Shown in pieces: positions 19,204-27,553 of a stretch of 64,000 nt of DNA. The notes under the pieces are model-generated. The model made no database searches, was not told the origin of the DNA, and saw nothing but the letters and a program-made list of their open reading frames with translations. The stretch covers positions 834,842-898,841 of the forward strand of contig NZ_LMHS01000001.1 in NCBI RefSeq assembly GCF_001428485.1, written 5' to 3'. A program made the translations under genes and the position numbers. Numbering within the stretch: the stretch's first letter is position 1; the number at the start of each line of letters is the position of its first letter. Origin of the DNA: Microbacterium sp. Root180. Lineage in GTDB: Bacteria > Actinomycetota > Actinomycetes > Actinomycetales > Microbacteriaceae.

Positions 19204-20580
19204 CTACGCCTGTGCCGCCAGCTCGAGCAGTCGTGCCCGTCCGGGACCGATCCACTCCTTCAGTCGGGCCCGCGCCGCGGCGACCTGCGGGTCGGCGGCG
19301 CGATCCGGAGGGACCCGGACGGGGTTGAGCGACGTGCCGTTCGACCACTCCCGCAGGTCGCTCTCGTGAGCCATCGCGAGCGACGCGTCCCCGCCGATGA
19401 CCTGCATCGCGGCCCAGTCCGCCGGCGTGTTCGAGTAGGGGGAGGGTCGGCATACGCGGTTCTTCTCGGCGTCGTCGTCGCGGGTCGCCTCGACGTGGCC
19501 GGCGAGTGCCGCCCCGTAACAGGGGAAGCCGACCCGCACCGGCTGCGGGGTGATGGTCTCGGGGGTCCAGATCGGGCGCAGACCCGGGTACTTGAGGCCG
19601 TCGGCCGCACAGTGCACGACGAGAGCACCGTCGGGCACCCTCACGTCGCCGTCGTCGAATCGCAGCCGTCCGGCGGCGACGCTGCGCAGGTGCCCGCGTC
19701 GCACGACGTCGTCGATGGTGCGCAGGAGCTGGAGCTCCCACATCGCCAGGGTCGGGGTCTTCGCCATGGTGGGAGTCACTGCGGGGTCGATGCGCAGCAT
19801 GATCCCGTCAGCCTCCATCCGCAGGAACACCTCGTCGGCGCTGGATGCCTGCGCTGCGGCCGCCATCGTGTCGGCGGCCATGCCGAGGAAGATCGCCGGG
19901 TCGGGCTGCACCACCGCGCGATTGAGCAGCCACGGATCGCGCGGCCTCACCCACGTGATCGCGTTCGGCGGCACTCCCTGCTGCAGGAGCCACACGCACG
20001 TGTCGGTCGCGGTCTTTCCCGCTCCCACGACGACATAGTGCGGCGGCGCATCGTTGACGCGCACCAGATCGTTCACGGCGGCGACCCGGGCGCCCGCCTC
20101 GACCGCGAACGGCGGGGGTGAGAGCGACGGGATGCTGGGCGCGAGGTATCGGGCATCCACCACCCGTGCGCGCGGGGCGTGGGACCGCGCGCCGCTGACG
20201 AGGGAGGCGAACCGGCCGCCGCCGGCGTACTCGCACCGACCGTGGAACGCCACGCGGCCTGTCGCGACCATCCCGGCGAGCACGTTGTCGTAGTACGCGC
20301 ACACCTCCGGCGCGCTCGCGCGCTCGTGCAGGCCGCGCTCCGGACCGTCGCTCTGCACGCGTCCGCCGCCGAGCAGCGTCGAGGCGACACCGTAGAACGC
20401 CGACGCCTGATGCAGCCGCACGAAGCCGTACGCGTCGAGCCAGTGGCCCCCCGCCCCGTGCCGGCGATCCACGATCGCGACCGTCGCCGTCTCGTCCGCA
20501 GCGATCAGGGCGTCGACGAACGCCATCCCCATCGCGCCCGCTCCGACGACGAGGTAGTCGACATCGACGACCGACTCCAT
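19204..20580 (-). CDS. FAD-dependent NAD(P)-binding monooxygenase-like protein
   Basis: A 458-residue flavoprotein. The N-terminal dinucleotide motif is G13-A-G15-A-M-G18, and a second Rossmann motif VVVGAGKTATDT lies near residue 190, the two-fold layout of flavin monooxygenases and related oxidoreductases. SPYSNTPADWAAMQV and GFPCYGAALAGHVEATR in the C-terminal third are distinctive but unassigned. The ATG at 20580 gives the motif its usual position. It diverges over 63 bases from the terpenoid-cyclase-like gene. The substrate is unknown. Confidence 0.78.
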   Translation of the reverse strand: MESVVDVDYLVVGAGAMGMAFVDALIAADETATVAIVDRRHGAGGHWLDAYGFVRLHQASAFYGVASTLLGGGRVQSDGPERGLHERASAPEVCAYYDNVLAGMVATGRVAFHGRCEYAGGGRFASLVSGARSHAPRARVVDARYLAPSIPSLSPPPFAVEAGARVAAVNDLVRVNDAPPHYVVVGAGKTATDTCVWLLQQGVPPNAITWVRPRDPWLLNRAVVQPDPAIFLGMAADTMAAAAQASSADEVFLRMEADGIMLRIDPAVTPTMAKTPTLAMWELQLLRTIDDVVRRGHLRSVAAGRLRFDDGDVRVPDGALVVHCAADGLKYPGLRPIWTPETITPQPVRVGFPCYGAALAGHVEATRDDDAEKNRVCRPSPYSNTPADWAAMQVIGGDASLAMAHESDLREWSNGTSLNPVRVPPDRAADPQVAAARARLKEWIGPGRARLLELAAQA

Positions 20581-20631
20581 GCGCTCATGAGAGCAGTCGG
20601 CGGGGGACGCGTCAATGTCTGCGCCGCTCGC

Positions 20632-20637
20632 TACCGT
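20632..20637 (+). promoter_or_regulatory. Putative -10 box of the terpenoid-cyclase-like gene
   Basis: TACCGT ends six bases before the ATG at 20644, the leaderless spacing seen repeatedly in this window. Confidence 0.4.
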
Positions 20638-20643
20638 TCTCGC

Positions 20644-21612
20644 ATGTCGATCTCTCCGACTCTTCGCGACTGGCTGCTCGACTCCGACCCGGCCCTGCGA
20701 TGGCAGGTCGAGCGCGATCTCCTCGCTGCCCCCGACGACGTCTGGCGGGCGACGCGCGCGACAGTGGCGACAGAGGGCTTCGGGGCGGCGCTCCTGGCCG
20801 AGCAGGACGCTGACGGCCAGTGGGCGGGCGGCTCCTTCTTCCCGGCCGGCTTCTTCGACGGCGACGAGCCGAACCAGCCGGGGCAGCCGTGGATCGCGAC
20901 GACCTGGGTGCTGCGCGACCTGCGCGAATGGGGCGCGGACGCCGCGGCCCTCGGCGACACCGCGGCCCGGCTCGAGGCGAACAGCCGCTGGGACTACGAC
21001 GACCTGCCGTACTGGGGCGGTGAGATCGACGTGTGCATCAACTCGTACACCCTCGCGACCGGTGCGTGGCTGGGAGCGGATGTCTCGGCGCTCGCCGCCT
21101 GGTTCCCCGACCACCAGCTCGCCGACGGGGGATGGAACTGCGAGGCCGAAGAGGGCAACTCGACCCGCTCGTCGTTCCACTCGACGCTCAACGCGCTGCG
21201 CGGCCTGCTCGCCTACGAGCAGCTCACCGGCGACACGAGCCTGAGCGAGGCCCGTCACCGCGGTGAGGAGTACCTGCTCGAACGCCGCCTGCTCTACCGG
21301 GCGAGCACGGGCGAGCCGGTCGGCGACTTCGTGCGGCGTTTCGTCTACCCCAACCGCCACCGCTACAGTGCGCTGTTCGCCCTCGACTTCTTCCGTGCCG
21401 CGACGCTCCACGACGGCGGGGTGCCCGATCCCCGTCTCGCCGACGCGATCGACCTCGTGCGCGCCGCCCGGCAGTCCGACGGTCGCTGGCTGCAGACGAC
21501 CCCGCTCGCGGGACGCACCTGGTTCGACGTCGATGTCCCGGAGGGTGAGTCCTCGAAGTGGCTCACCCTGATGGGCACGCGCGTTCTCGACTGGTGGGAT
21601 GCCGCTCACTGA
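20644..21612 (+). CDS. Squalene-cyclase/prenyltransferase-like alpha-alpha barrel protein
   Basis: A 322-residue, all-helical repeat protein. QW-like turns recur: DADGQWAGG, LADGGWNCE and SDGRWLQT, the signature of alpha/alpha toroids (terpenoid cyclases, prenyltransferases, complement C3-like). It lacks the DxDD proton-donor motif of squalene-hopene cyclases and is about half their length, so cyclase activity is doubtful. SRWDYDDLPYWGGEID and GNSTRSSFHSTLNAL line what would be the cavity. ATG 20644 has TACCGT six bases upstream. Confidence 0.72.
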   Translation: MSISPTLRDWLLDSDPALRWQVERDLLAAPDDVWRATRATVATEGFGAALLAEQDADGQWAGGSFFPAGFFDGDEPNQPGQPWIATTWVLRDLREWGADAAALGDTAARLEANSRWDYDDLPYWGGEIDVCINSYTLATGAWLGADVSALAAWFPDHQLADGGWNCEAEEGNSTRSSFHSTLNALRGLLAYEQLTGDTSLSEARHRGEEYLLERRLLYRASTGEPVGDFVRRFVYPNRHRYSALFALDFFRAATLHDGGVPDPRLADAIDLVRAARQSDGRWLQTTPLAGRTWFDVDVPEGESSKWLTLMGTRVLDWWDAAH

Positions 21613-21708
21613 CCGGCTGTGCGCACCGCGGTCGCGGGTGTATGGTTCGGCTGTCGCCGCGGGCATGGGAATCCCGGCGGCCATCGGCGCCACCACTGGG
21701 GGTGGGAC

Positions 21709-22443
21709 ATGGTCACCAAGCTGCCGTCCTCCGGCTCAATGCCCGCCGGGCAGGAGCCGGGCTGCGACACGTCCGGGCTGATCCTCGTGCATCGCATCTT
21801 CCGCTGGCTCTATCGCGAGCTTCCCGGGCTGATCCGGGAGGTCGTGCCCGGCGACACCGAGCGCTCGGCGATCGTCGGACGCTATGCGCACCTCGACTTC
21901 TTCGCCCTCCACATGCATCACGAGACCGAGGACATGGCGCTGTGGGACAAGCTCACGACGCGCGACCCGGGGTGCGCGCTGCACGTCGATCAGATGCGTG
22001 CGCAGCATGCCGAGGTCGCGGCCCAGCTCGCCCGTATCGAGCCGCAGCTGGCTCCGTGGGTCGCGAGTGCGGATCCTGAGCTCGGCGAGGCTTTCGCACG
22101 TGACATCGAGACCCTTCGCGACACGCTCTTCACGCACCTCGGACACGAGGAGTACGAGATCATGCCCCTCGCCAGCGCGCTCCTGTCGCAGCAGGAGTGG
22201 GACTGGATGGAGGATCACACGCGCGCGACACTGGCGAAGCACCGCAGGGAGCTCGGCAACGACATCATGGCGCTGCAGGCCGGCCTGCTCATCGCGAGCG
22301 TTCCCGAGGATGAGCGCCACGAATGGATGCGCGCGAACATCCCGGCGCCCATCCGTCTGCTCTATTCGCTGCTGATGAAGCGGCAGTACGACCGTGCGAT
22401 GCGCGAGCTGTACCCCGATCGTCCGGTTCCGTCGATGGTGTGA
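21709..22443 (+). CDS. Hemerythrin HHE domain protein
   Basis: A 244-residue protein with an HHE-type four-helix bundle. Candidate iron ligands are H28 (LVHRIFRWL), H68/H70/H71 with E72 and E74-D75 (LHMHHETEDMALW), and the later HLGHEEYEIMPL pair of the second half. Roles in the family include binding O2, NO or sensing iron/redox. GGGGGTGGG lies just before the ATG at 21709. The stop overlaps the SRPBCC gene by GTGA. The C-terminal IPAPIRLLYSLLMKRQYDR extension is outside the core fold. Confidence 0.85.
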   Translation: MVTKLPSSGSMPAGQEPGCDTSGLILVHRIFRWLYRELPGLIREVVPGDTERSAIVGRYAHLDFFALHMHHETEDMALWDKLTTRDPGCALHVDQMRAQHAEVAAQLARIEPQLAPWVASADPELGEAFARDIETLRDTLFTHLGHEEYEIMPLASALLSQQEWDWMEDHTRATLAKHRRELGNDIMALQAGLLIASVPEDERHEWMRANIPAPIRLLYSLLMKRQYDRAMRELYPDRPVPSMV

Positions 22444-22889
22444 CGACCGTGTGGAAGCGCGTGGTGCTCGACACACACCTGCCCCATGCGCCGGAGCGGG
22501 TGTACCCCTATCTTGCCGATCCCGGTCGCTGGCCGGCCTTTGCGCCCGCGGTGGAGTTCCGGCAGCGGATCGGTGACGGGCCGGCGGAGGTGGGCAGCCG
22601 CTGGTGGGCGGTGGACCGCATCGGTCCGTTCCGGATCCGGTTCGCCGACGTCCTCGAGAGCGTCGTGCCGGGCGAGCGCATCGTCTGGCATTCGAGCGCG
22701 CCGTGGAACTCCCGCGTCGAATACGTCTGCGTGCCCGAGCGCGGAGGCACGCGGGTGCACGCGCGCTACGAGGGGGACATCGGGGGATGGCTCGCCCTCA
22801 CTGCGCTCCTGCCCGCCTTCGTCTGGCGGCGGATTCTCCTGCGGGACTTCCGCGGCCTCACTCGCCTGCTGGACGCCGAGGATCGCTAA
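22440..22889 (+). CDS. SRPBCC family protein (polyketide cyclase/START-like)
   Basis: A 149-residue protein of the START/SRPBCC ligand-binding fold: N-terminal strand VVLDTHLPHAPERVYPYLAD, then PGRWPAFAP, and a long C-terminal helix ending LTRLLDAEDR. The fold binds hydrophobic ligands; the actual ligand is unknown. The GTG start overlaps the hemerythrin stop by four bases, so the pair is co-translated. Its stop codon overlaps the end of the convergent EI24 gene. Confidence 0.82.
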   Translation: MTTVWKRVVLDTHLPHAPERVYPYLADPGRWPAFAPAVEFRQRIGDGPAEVGSRWWAVDRIGPFRIRFADVLESVVPGERIVWHSSAPWNSRVEYVCVPERGGTRVHARYEGDIGGWLALTALLPAFVWRRILLRDFRGLTRLLDAEDR

Positions 22890-23620
22890 GCCGACGGCGC
22901 GGCCGCGGTCTCCCGGCCGAGCAGCGTCGCACCGGCCACCGCGGCGGGCATCGTGACGACGGCGCCGAGCGGCACCAGGAAGCACAGCTGCGTCGCGACG
23001 CCGAATCCCAGCATCCGTCCCCGGTGCCGGCGCATGAGCGCGCGACGATCCCGCGGCGAGAGGCCGCGCGCGATCAGGGCGCGGGAGGTCAGTTCGTCGG
23101 CGAGCAGCCATCCGGTGCACGCGACCGCGAAGACGGTGCTGAGGATGCCTCCCACGGCGGGGATGAGCGCGATGAGCGTCGCGACCACGGCGATGCCGAT
23201 GCCGCGCGCGATGAGCCAGAGGCCGTCGGCCACCGACCTCCAGAACCCGTAGGGGGACTCGGTGACCGGGGTGCCGGCATCCGCTTCGACGGCACGCCAG
23301 ATCCGCTCGTAGAACGGATCGCCCACCACGAGGGTGAGCGCCGTGAACGACACCGCGACGAGCACGAGCGCGGCAGCGAAGACCGCGGTGCCGACCGTCA
23401 CGCGCACGACGGTGGCCCAGAGGCCGGGCCAGCCGTCGGCGAACGGCGTCATCGCCTCGGTGAGCGCCGGCAGGAAAGCGCCGAGGGTGATCAGCCCCGC
23501 CAGGAACAGCGCCCCGACGATCGCCGCGGGGACGAGACCGAGCGCCATGAGGCCCGGTCGTCTCCGCCAGTACGCGAAACCGCGCCCGAGCAGGGCGGCC
23601 CCTCGGAGGAATTCGCGCAT
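22886..23620 (-). CDS. EI24/CysZ-like integral membrane protein
   Basis: A 244-residue protein with five to six hydrophobic helices (about 22-52, 66-95, 130-160 and 205-232) and the family motif DPFYERIWRAVEADAG. EI24-domain proteins include CysZ sulfate permease-like members and actinobacterial homologues of unknown role. The ends of this gene and the SRPBCC gene overlap by four bases on opposite strands (22886-22889), so no separate terminator fits between them. Confidence 0.85.
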   Translation of the reverse strand: MREFLRGAALLGRGFAYWRRRPGLMALGLVPAAIVGALFLAGLITLGAFLPALTEAMTPFADGWPGLWATVVRVTVGTAVFAAALVLVAVSFTALTLVVGDPFYERIWRAVEADAGTPVTESPYGFWRSVADGLWLIARGIGIAVVATLIALIPAVGGILSTVFAVACTGWLLADELTSRALIARGLSPRDRRALMRRHRGRMLGFGVATQLCFLVPLGAVVTMPAAVAGATLLGRETAAAPSA

Positions 23621-23686
23621 CCGTTCAGCCTAGGTGCGTTCCCGCGGAGAGACGCCATCGGGCATGAGCGTGACCGCACGCCCCGA

Positions 23687-23692
23687 TAGGGT
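23687..23692 (+). promoter_or_regulatory. Putative -10 box of the lipoprotein gene
   Basis: TAGGGT lies 40 bases before the lipoprotein ATG, leaving a short leader that includes the ribosome-binding site. Confidence 0.35.
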
Positions 23693-23732
23693 GTCCGTCA
23701 CAGAAACCGCTCGCGACGAGCACGGGAGCACG

Positions 23733-24221
23733 ATGCGCACACGGACGATGATCGCGGCAGCCGTCCTCGCGGCGGCATGCGCACTCACGGCGTGCACGGG
23801 CGGATCGTCGGGCAGCCGTCACAAGCTCTACGACAGCATCGACGCGCTCGCCGCGGACAGCTCAGCCATCGTGCTCGGCGAGGTCGCACGGCAGCGCATC
23901 GAGGGCGACTCGACGGTGTCTTCGGTCGTCGTCGAGAGCGCCCCGACCAACCCTCAGCTCGGGGCCGAGGTCGCCGGCGGTGCGAGCGCCATCGAGCCCG
24001 GAGACGTCGTCGAGGTGAGGCAGATGACCGCGCCGTACCTGGTGAGCGGCGGCCAGTACGCGCTGTTCCTCACGCCCACGATGCTCGAAGGGGCTGCCGC
24101 CTCGCAGTACTACGTCACGGGAGCGGTGGCCGGCATCTATGCGCGCGAAGGCGACTCGTTGCACCGCGTCGCGCTGGACAGCGGTGACGACCTGCCCGAG
24201 ACGATCCAGCTCGCTGACTAG
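23733..24221 (+). CDS. Putative lipoprotein, function unknown
   Basis: A 162-residue exported lipoprotein. The signal peptide ends in a lipobox LTAC with the lipidated cysteine at C21 (ALTACTGG). The mature part has no recognised domain; it contains IVLGEVARQRIEGD and YALFLTPTM, reminiscent of beta-rich actinobacterial lipoproteins. The ATG at 23733 has GGGAG four bases upstream, which rejects the longer frame from 23634. It ends four bases from the convergent FGE gene. Confidence 0.8.
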   Translation: MRTRTMIAAAVLAAACALTACTGGSSGSRHKLYDSIDALAADSSAIVLGEVARQRIEGDSTVSSVVVESAPTNPQLGAEVAGGASAIEPGDVVEVRQMTAPYLVSGGQYALFLTPTMLEGAAASQYYVTGAVAGIYAREGDSLHRVALDSGDDLPETIQLAD

Positions 24222-24225
24222 TGCT

Positions 24226-25164
24226 TCACACGTCGCGCGCGCAGCGGAACCCGATGTGCGTGGTCGAGGAGTCCTCGGCCTGCGGCGACCGGGCAGCCGG
24301 CCGGAAGCGCAGGCAGTAGTCGGGCGAGCACAGGTGCGAGCCTCCCTTGAGCACGCGCCTCGGCATGCGCGACCCGGACTCGGCGCTCGACGCCGCGAGC
24401 AGGTCGATCCGGCCGTCGCGGGCGACCGGTGCGCCACCGACATGGTGCCGGGGCGAGTAGTAGTCCGCCGTCCACTCCCACACGTTGCCGATCGTGTCGA
24501 CGAGCCCGAAATCGTTGGCGGGGAACGAGCCCACCGGGGCGGTCGTTCCCGCGTACGCGGCGCCGATCTCGTACGGGAAGCGTCCGATCCACGTGTGCGC
24601 CCGCGGCTCGCCGCTGGGGAAGGGGTCGTCGCCCCACGCGAACGCACCGCCGGGGTCGCCGCCGCCGCGCGCGGCGTACTCGAACTCGGCCTCAGTCGGC
24701 AGGCGCTTCCCTGCCCACGTCGCGTAGGCGTCGGCATCCGCGAACGCCACGTGCACGACCGGATGCTGCGACCGGCCCTCGATCGAGGACTCAGGTCCCT
24801 CCGGGTGACGCCAGGATGCGCCTGGCTGCCACCGCCACCACTGGCGCCAGTCCCGCAGGTCGACCGGGCCCGACGTCGGCGTGAAGACCAGCGATCCGGG
24901 CACGAGATCCTCGACGGGCGTGCCCGGGAACTCAGCGGGGTCGAGCGCGCGCTCGGCGACCGTCACGTAGCCGGTCTCGGTCACGAATCGCTCGAAGTCC
25001 TCGTTCGTGACCGGGCGGCGATCGATCCAGAAGGCGTCGACGGATGCCTCGTGCGCCGGCTGTTCGTCGGGGTAGAAGTCGTCGCTGCCCATCGGGAACG
25101 ACCCGCCGGGCAGCAGGACCATGTCGCTCACTCGAGCGATCGCCGGGGATGCGGCATCCGTCAT
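24226..25164 (-). CDS. Formylglycine-generating enzyme (SUMF1-like)
   Basis: A 312-residue enzyme expected to oxidise a CxPxR cysteine of type I sulfatases to formylglycine, using copper and O2. The C-terminal GGSHLCSPDYC motif holds C279 and C284, with the same five-residue spacing as the active-site pair in bacterial FGE, followed by RFRPAARSPQAEDSSTTH and the terminal GFRCARD. The N-terminal MVLLPGGSFPMGSDDFYPDE and GNVWEWTADYYSPRH segments bind calcium and shape the core. ATG 25164 is the best start. No sulfatase gene lies in this window, so its substrate must be encoded elsewhere. Confidence 0.93.
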   Translation of the reverse strand: MTDAASPAIARVSDMVLLPGGSFPMGSDDFYPDEQPAHEASVDAFWIDRRPVTNEDFERFVTETGYVTVAERALDPAEFPGTPVEDLVPGSLVFTPTSGPVDLRDWRQWWRWQPGASWRHPEGPESSIEGRSQHPVVHVAFADADAYATWAGKRLPTEAEFEYAARGGGDPGGAFAWGDDPFPSGEPRAHTWIGRFPYEIGAAYAGTTAPVGSFPANDFGLVDTIGNVWEWTADYYSPRHHVGGAPVARDGRIDLLAASSAESGSRMPRRVLKGGSHLCSPDYCLRFRPAARSPQAEDSSTTHIGFRCARDV

Positions 25165-25237
25165 CGATCTCTCCAGCTTCTCGGGGGAGCGCGGGCGAAC
25201 CGCGGGGCGCGAACCGGCGACCGATCCTCGACGCAAC

Positions 25238-25678
25238 CTACACGTCGAGGCGCTCGCCGAGCTCCACGATGATCCCTTCGGGACCGCGCACGTAGCAGAC
25301 GAGCCACACATCCTCGTAGTTCACGACCTCGCCCACGAGACCGTAGCCGGCCGCCCGCACGCGCTTCAGGAGCGGCTCGAGTCCGTCGACGCGATAGGCC
25401 AGGTGCCTCAGGCCGAGGGCGTCTGCGGGCAGGACGGCGGGCTCTTCGACGCTCGCTGGGGAGATCATGCGGGACAGCTCGATCGCGCCCGAACCGTCGG
25501 GAGCGGTGACGAACACCATCTCCACCTCGGTGCCGGCGAGGCCGTTGACGCGGTCGGCCCACTCACCGCCGACCACCGCCCGCTCGCCGCACTCGAAGCC
25601 GAGGAGCTCGAAGAAGTCCGCGACGGTATCGAGGTCGCGGACGATGATGCCGATGTGTTCCAGACTGCGCACGCCCAT
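25238..25678 (-). CDS. VOC superfamily (glyoxalase/dioxygenase-like) protein
   Basis: A 146-residue vicinal-oxygen-chelate fold protein with two beta-alpha-beta-beta-beta modules. The first begins LEHIGIIVRDLDTVADFFE (His ligand position), and the last strand GIIVELGERL carries the C-terminal Glu ligand. HLAYRVDGLEPLLKRV opens the second module. The fold includes glyoxalases, methylmalonyl-CoA epimerases and resistance proteins; the substrate is not evident. The ATG at 25678 has TAGCAT seven bases upstream, which rejects the GTG at 25699. Confidence 0.85.
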   Translation of the reverse strand: MGVRSLEHIGIIVRDLDTVADFFELLGFECGERAVVGGEWADRVNGLAGTEVEMVFVTAPDGSGAIELSRMISPASVEEPAVLPADALGLRHLAYRVDGLEPLLKRVRAAGYGLVGEVVNYEDVWLVCYVRGPEGIIVELGERLDV

Positions 25679-25717
25679 GCGCGTGATGCTACGGGCCACC
25701 GCCGACAGGGGCGAGGG

Positions 25718-26662
25718 CTATCGGCGCAGCGTCGTCGAGGGGTGCTCGCCGTAGGCCGCGGCGTACTGCTGCGCGAAGCGTCCGGGATGCGCGAATCCCC
25801 ATCGGAAGGCGACGTCGCGCACCGACAGCCGCGGATCCGTCGACGCGAGCAGCTCTTCGCGCGCGAGCCGCAGCCGCAGCCGCCGCAGATACTGCATCGG
25901 CGTCATGTCGTACGCCCGCCGGAAGGCCGACTGCAGCGACCTCGTCGTCGTGGCCGAGGCGACCGCGACGTCTCCGACGGTGATGGGCTCGTGCGCGTGC
26001 GCCTCCATGAACGCGATGGCCAGCCGCACGCGACGGGATTGGATGCCGCGATCCGGGTGCCGGTCCAGGTCGACGAGCGGGTAGGAGCTGAGGATCGAGA
26101 CGACGGCGTGGCGGCGCACCTGGGCGCGCACGAGCGCGGCATCGCGCAGCGCGGAGTCCGACCGCACCATCGCCTCGAGGCTGGCGACGGCCTCGCCCAC
26201 GAGGGCCGGATGACGCCGGTGGGTGTTGATCCCGTCCAGCCGGAAGGAGGCGTTCGGTGTGCCGTTGAGCGACTCCGCCACCTCGCGCACGTACGCCGTG
26301 TCGAACCCCACGGTGCGGATGTGGGCATTCGTGAACTCGACGCGCATCTCGACGCCGGGCGGGATCAGGAAGGGGACCGAGCCGTTCCCGCGTTCGTCGC
26401 CGACGCGCCAGCGATGCGTGCCGCGCACGGCATGGGCGACCATCAGGTCGGAGAACGCCTCGGTGCCCGATCGGCATCGGCCATCGAAACGGAGCGAGGC
26501 GACCGAGACGGAGCCGTCGATCGCGGCCGACATCGCGTAGGCGAAACGGCGGTCGGGCGTCGCGGCGAGGTCCATCGACGTCGAGTACAGGTCGTTCATC
26601 GACTGCTGCGCCTCGGCGAGGCTCGACGTCCGCGAAGCGTGCCAGCGGATCTCGTCGGCCAT
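25718..26662 (-). CDS. AraC family transcriptional regulator
   Basis: A 314-residue regulator. The N-terminal ligand-binding part (about 1-200) is of the AraC-binding-like type. The C-terminal domain has two helix-turn-helix motifs: [21 protein letters not shown] and LSVRDVAFRWGFAHPGRFAQQY, with the connecting MTPMQYLRRLRLRLAREEL. The ATG at 26662 precedes MADEIRWHASRT. It lies next to a 372-base gap and diverges from the GNAT gene, but neither effector nor target is clear. The much longer open frame to 27781 is not gene-like. Confidence 0.87.
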   Translation of the reverse strand: MADEIRWHASRTSSLAEAQQSMNDLYSTSMDLAATPDRRFAYAMSAAIDGSVSVASLRFDGRCRSGTEAFSDLMVAHAVRGTHRWRVGDERGNGSVPFLIPPGVEMRVEFTNAHIRTVGFDTAYVREVAESLNGTPNASFRLDGINTHRRHPALVGEAVASLEAMVRSDSALRDAALVRAQVRRHAVVSILSSYPLVDLDRHPDRGIQSRRVRLAIAFMEAHAHEPITVGDVAVASATTTRSLQSAFRRAYDMTPMQYLRRLRLRLAREELLASTDPRLSVRDVAFRWGFAHPGRFAQQYAAAYGEHPSTTLRR

Positions 26663-26807
26663 CACCGCAGTGTCCCGGCCACTCCGCGGAGCACGATCGG
26701 CGGGCGACATGCGCGATCGGGTCGACGCGATGCGCGCCCTTCCGGACGCGACGATACGGGGGCGCCTGGGCAGGGCGCGAGGGCGGGGTGTTGCACGGGG
26801 TGACTCC

Positions 26808-26849
26808 GGGGTGTCCGAGGGGAAGCAGGGGGTGTCCGAGGGGAAGCAG
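26808..26849. repeat. Perfect 21-bp tandem duplication
   Basis: Two identical 21-base units (26808-26828 and 26829-26849), each starting GGGGTGTCCGAG and ending AAGCAG. A weaker similar stretch precedes them. The unit length is two DNA turns or seven codons. Confidence 0.85.
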
Positions 26850-27022
26850 GACAGCATCCGTCGAAATCCTGAATGCGTACAGGGGGTTGACTTGTCGGCA
26901 GGCGACGGGTTAGCGATTCGCCGCGGAGTCGGAGCTGCGCTGCCCCTCATGCGGGCGGCGCACACGGAATCCGATCGACCCCGTCGGGTGTCAAGGGGTA
27001 CCGCGGCCGGCCGCGACCCCCG

Positions 27023-27028
27023 TATACA
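27023..27028 (+). promoter_or_regulatory. Putative -10 box of the GNAT gene
   Basis: TATACA ends six bases before the ATG at 27035, consistent with leaderless transcription. Confidence 0.45.
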
Positions 27029-27034
27029 AGGGGG

Positions 27035-27511
27035 ATGCCGGCCGACGACATCGACATCCGCGCCATCGCCGAGGAGGACGCGGGGGAGACGCTCACCCTG
27101 CAACGGGCCGCGTTCGTGCAGGAGGCGCTGATCTACGACAGCGTTCAGATGCCACCGCTCACCCAGTCCCTCGAGGAGCTGCGGGCCGAGCTGGTCGAGA
27201 ACCTCGGGTGCGTGGCCCGCGATGGCGGACGGATGGTGGGCGCGGTCCGCGCCCGCGCCGACGGGGATCTTCTCCTCATCGGGCGGCTCGCGATCGCGCC
27301 GGACGTGCAGGGACGGGGCATCGGCAGCAGGCTGCTGGAGGCGGTGGAGCGGCGCGGACGCGAGGCGGGATGCCGCGAAGCCGAACTCTTCACCGGGTCT
27401 CTCAGCGAAGCCAACCTGCGTCTCTATGCGCGCACCGGCTACCGCGAGACCACGCGGGTGGAGGGCGACGACGGCATCGAGCAGGTGTTCCTGCGCAAGT
27501 CCCTGGCCTGA
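27035..27511 (+). CDS. GNAT family N-acetyltransferase
   Basis: A 158-residue acetyltransferase. The acetyl-CoA pyrophosphate-binding motif A is LAIAPDVQGRGIGSRLLEAVE (Q/RxxGxG/A form QGRGIG), with strand LLLIGRLAI before it and the C-terminal NLRLYARTGYRETTRV typical of motif B. It transfers an acetyl group from acetyl-CoA to an unknown amine or protein. It lies 42 bases upstream of the Fpg-like gene on the same strand. Confidence 0.9.
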   Translation: MPADDIDIRAIAEEDAGETLTLQRAAFVQEALIYDSVQMPPLTQSLEELRAELVENLGCVARDGGRMVGAVRARADGDLLLIGRLAIAPDVQGRGIGSRLLEAVERRGREAGCREAELFTGSLSEANLRLYARTGYRETTRVEGDDGIEQVFLRKSLA

Positions 27512-27553
27512 GGTCCTGCCGTCGATGTCGGCGGCCGGTGCCAAGATGGGGGC

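Larger units (their letters stand above)
26663..27034. other. Intergenic region between araC-type and GNAT genes
   Basis: This 372-base gap contains a perfect tandem duplication of 21 bases (26808-26849), a promoter-like TTGACT (26887-26892) with 17-base spacing to TTAGCG (26910-26915), and a TATACA six bases before the GNAT ATG. No convincing small gene is seen in it. Confidence 0.5.

Noticed and set aside
26670..27131. A 153-codon plus-strand frame spanning the tandem repeat and overlapping the GNAT gene
   Set aside because: It repeats GVSEGKQ because of the DNA duplication, overlaps the GNAT gene in another frame and has no ribosome-binding site; not convincing as a gene.
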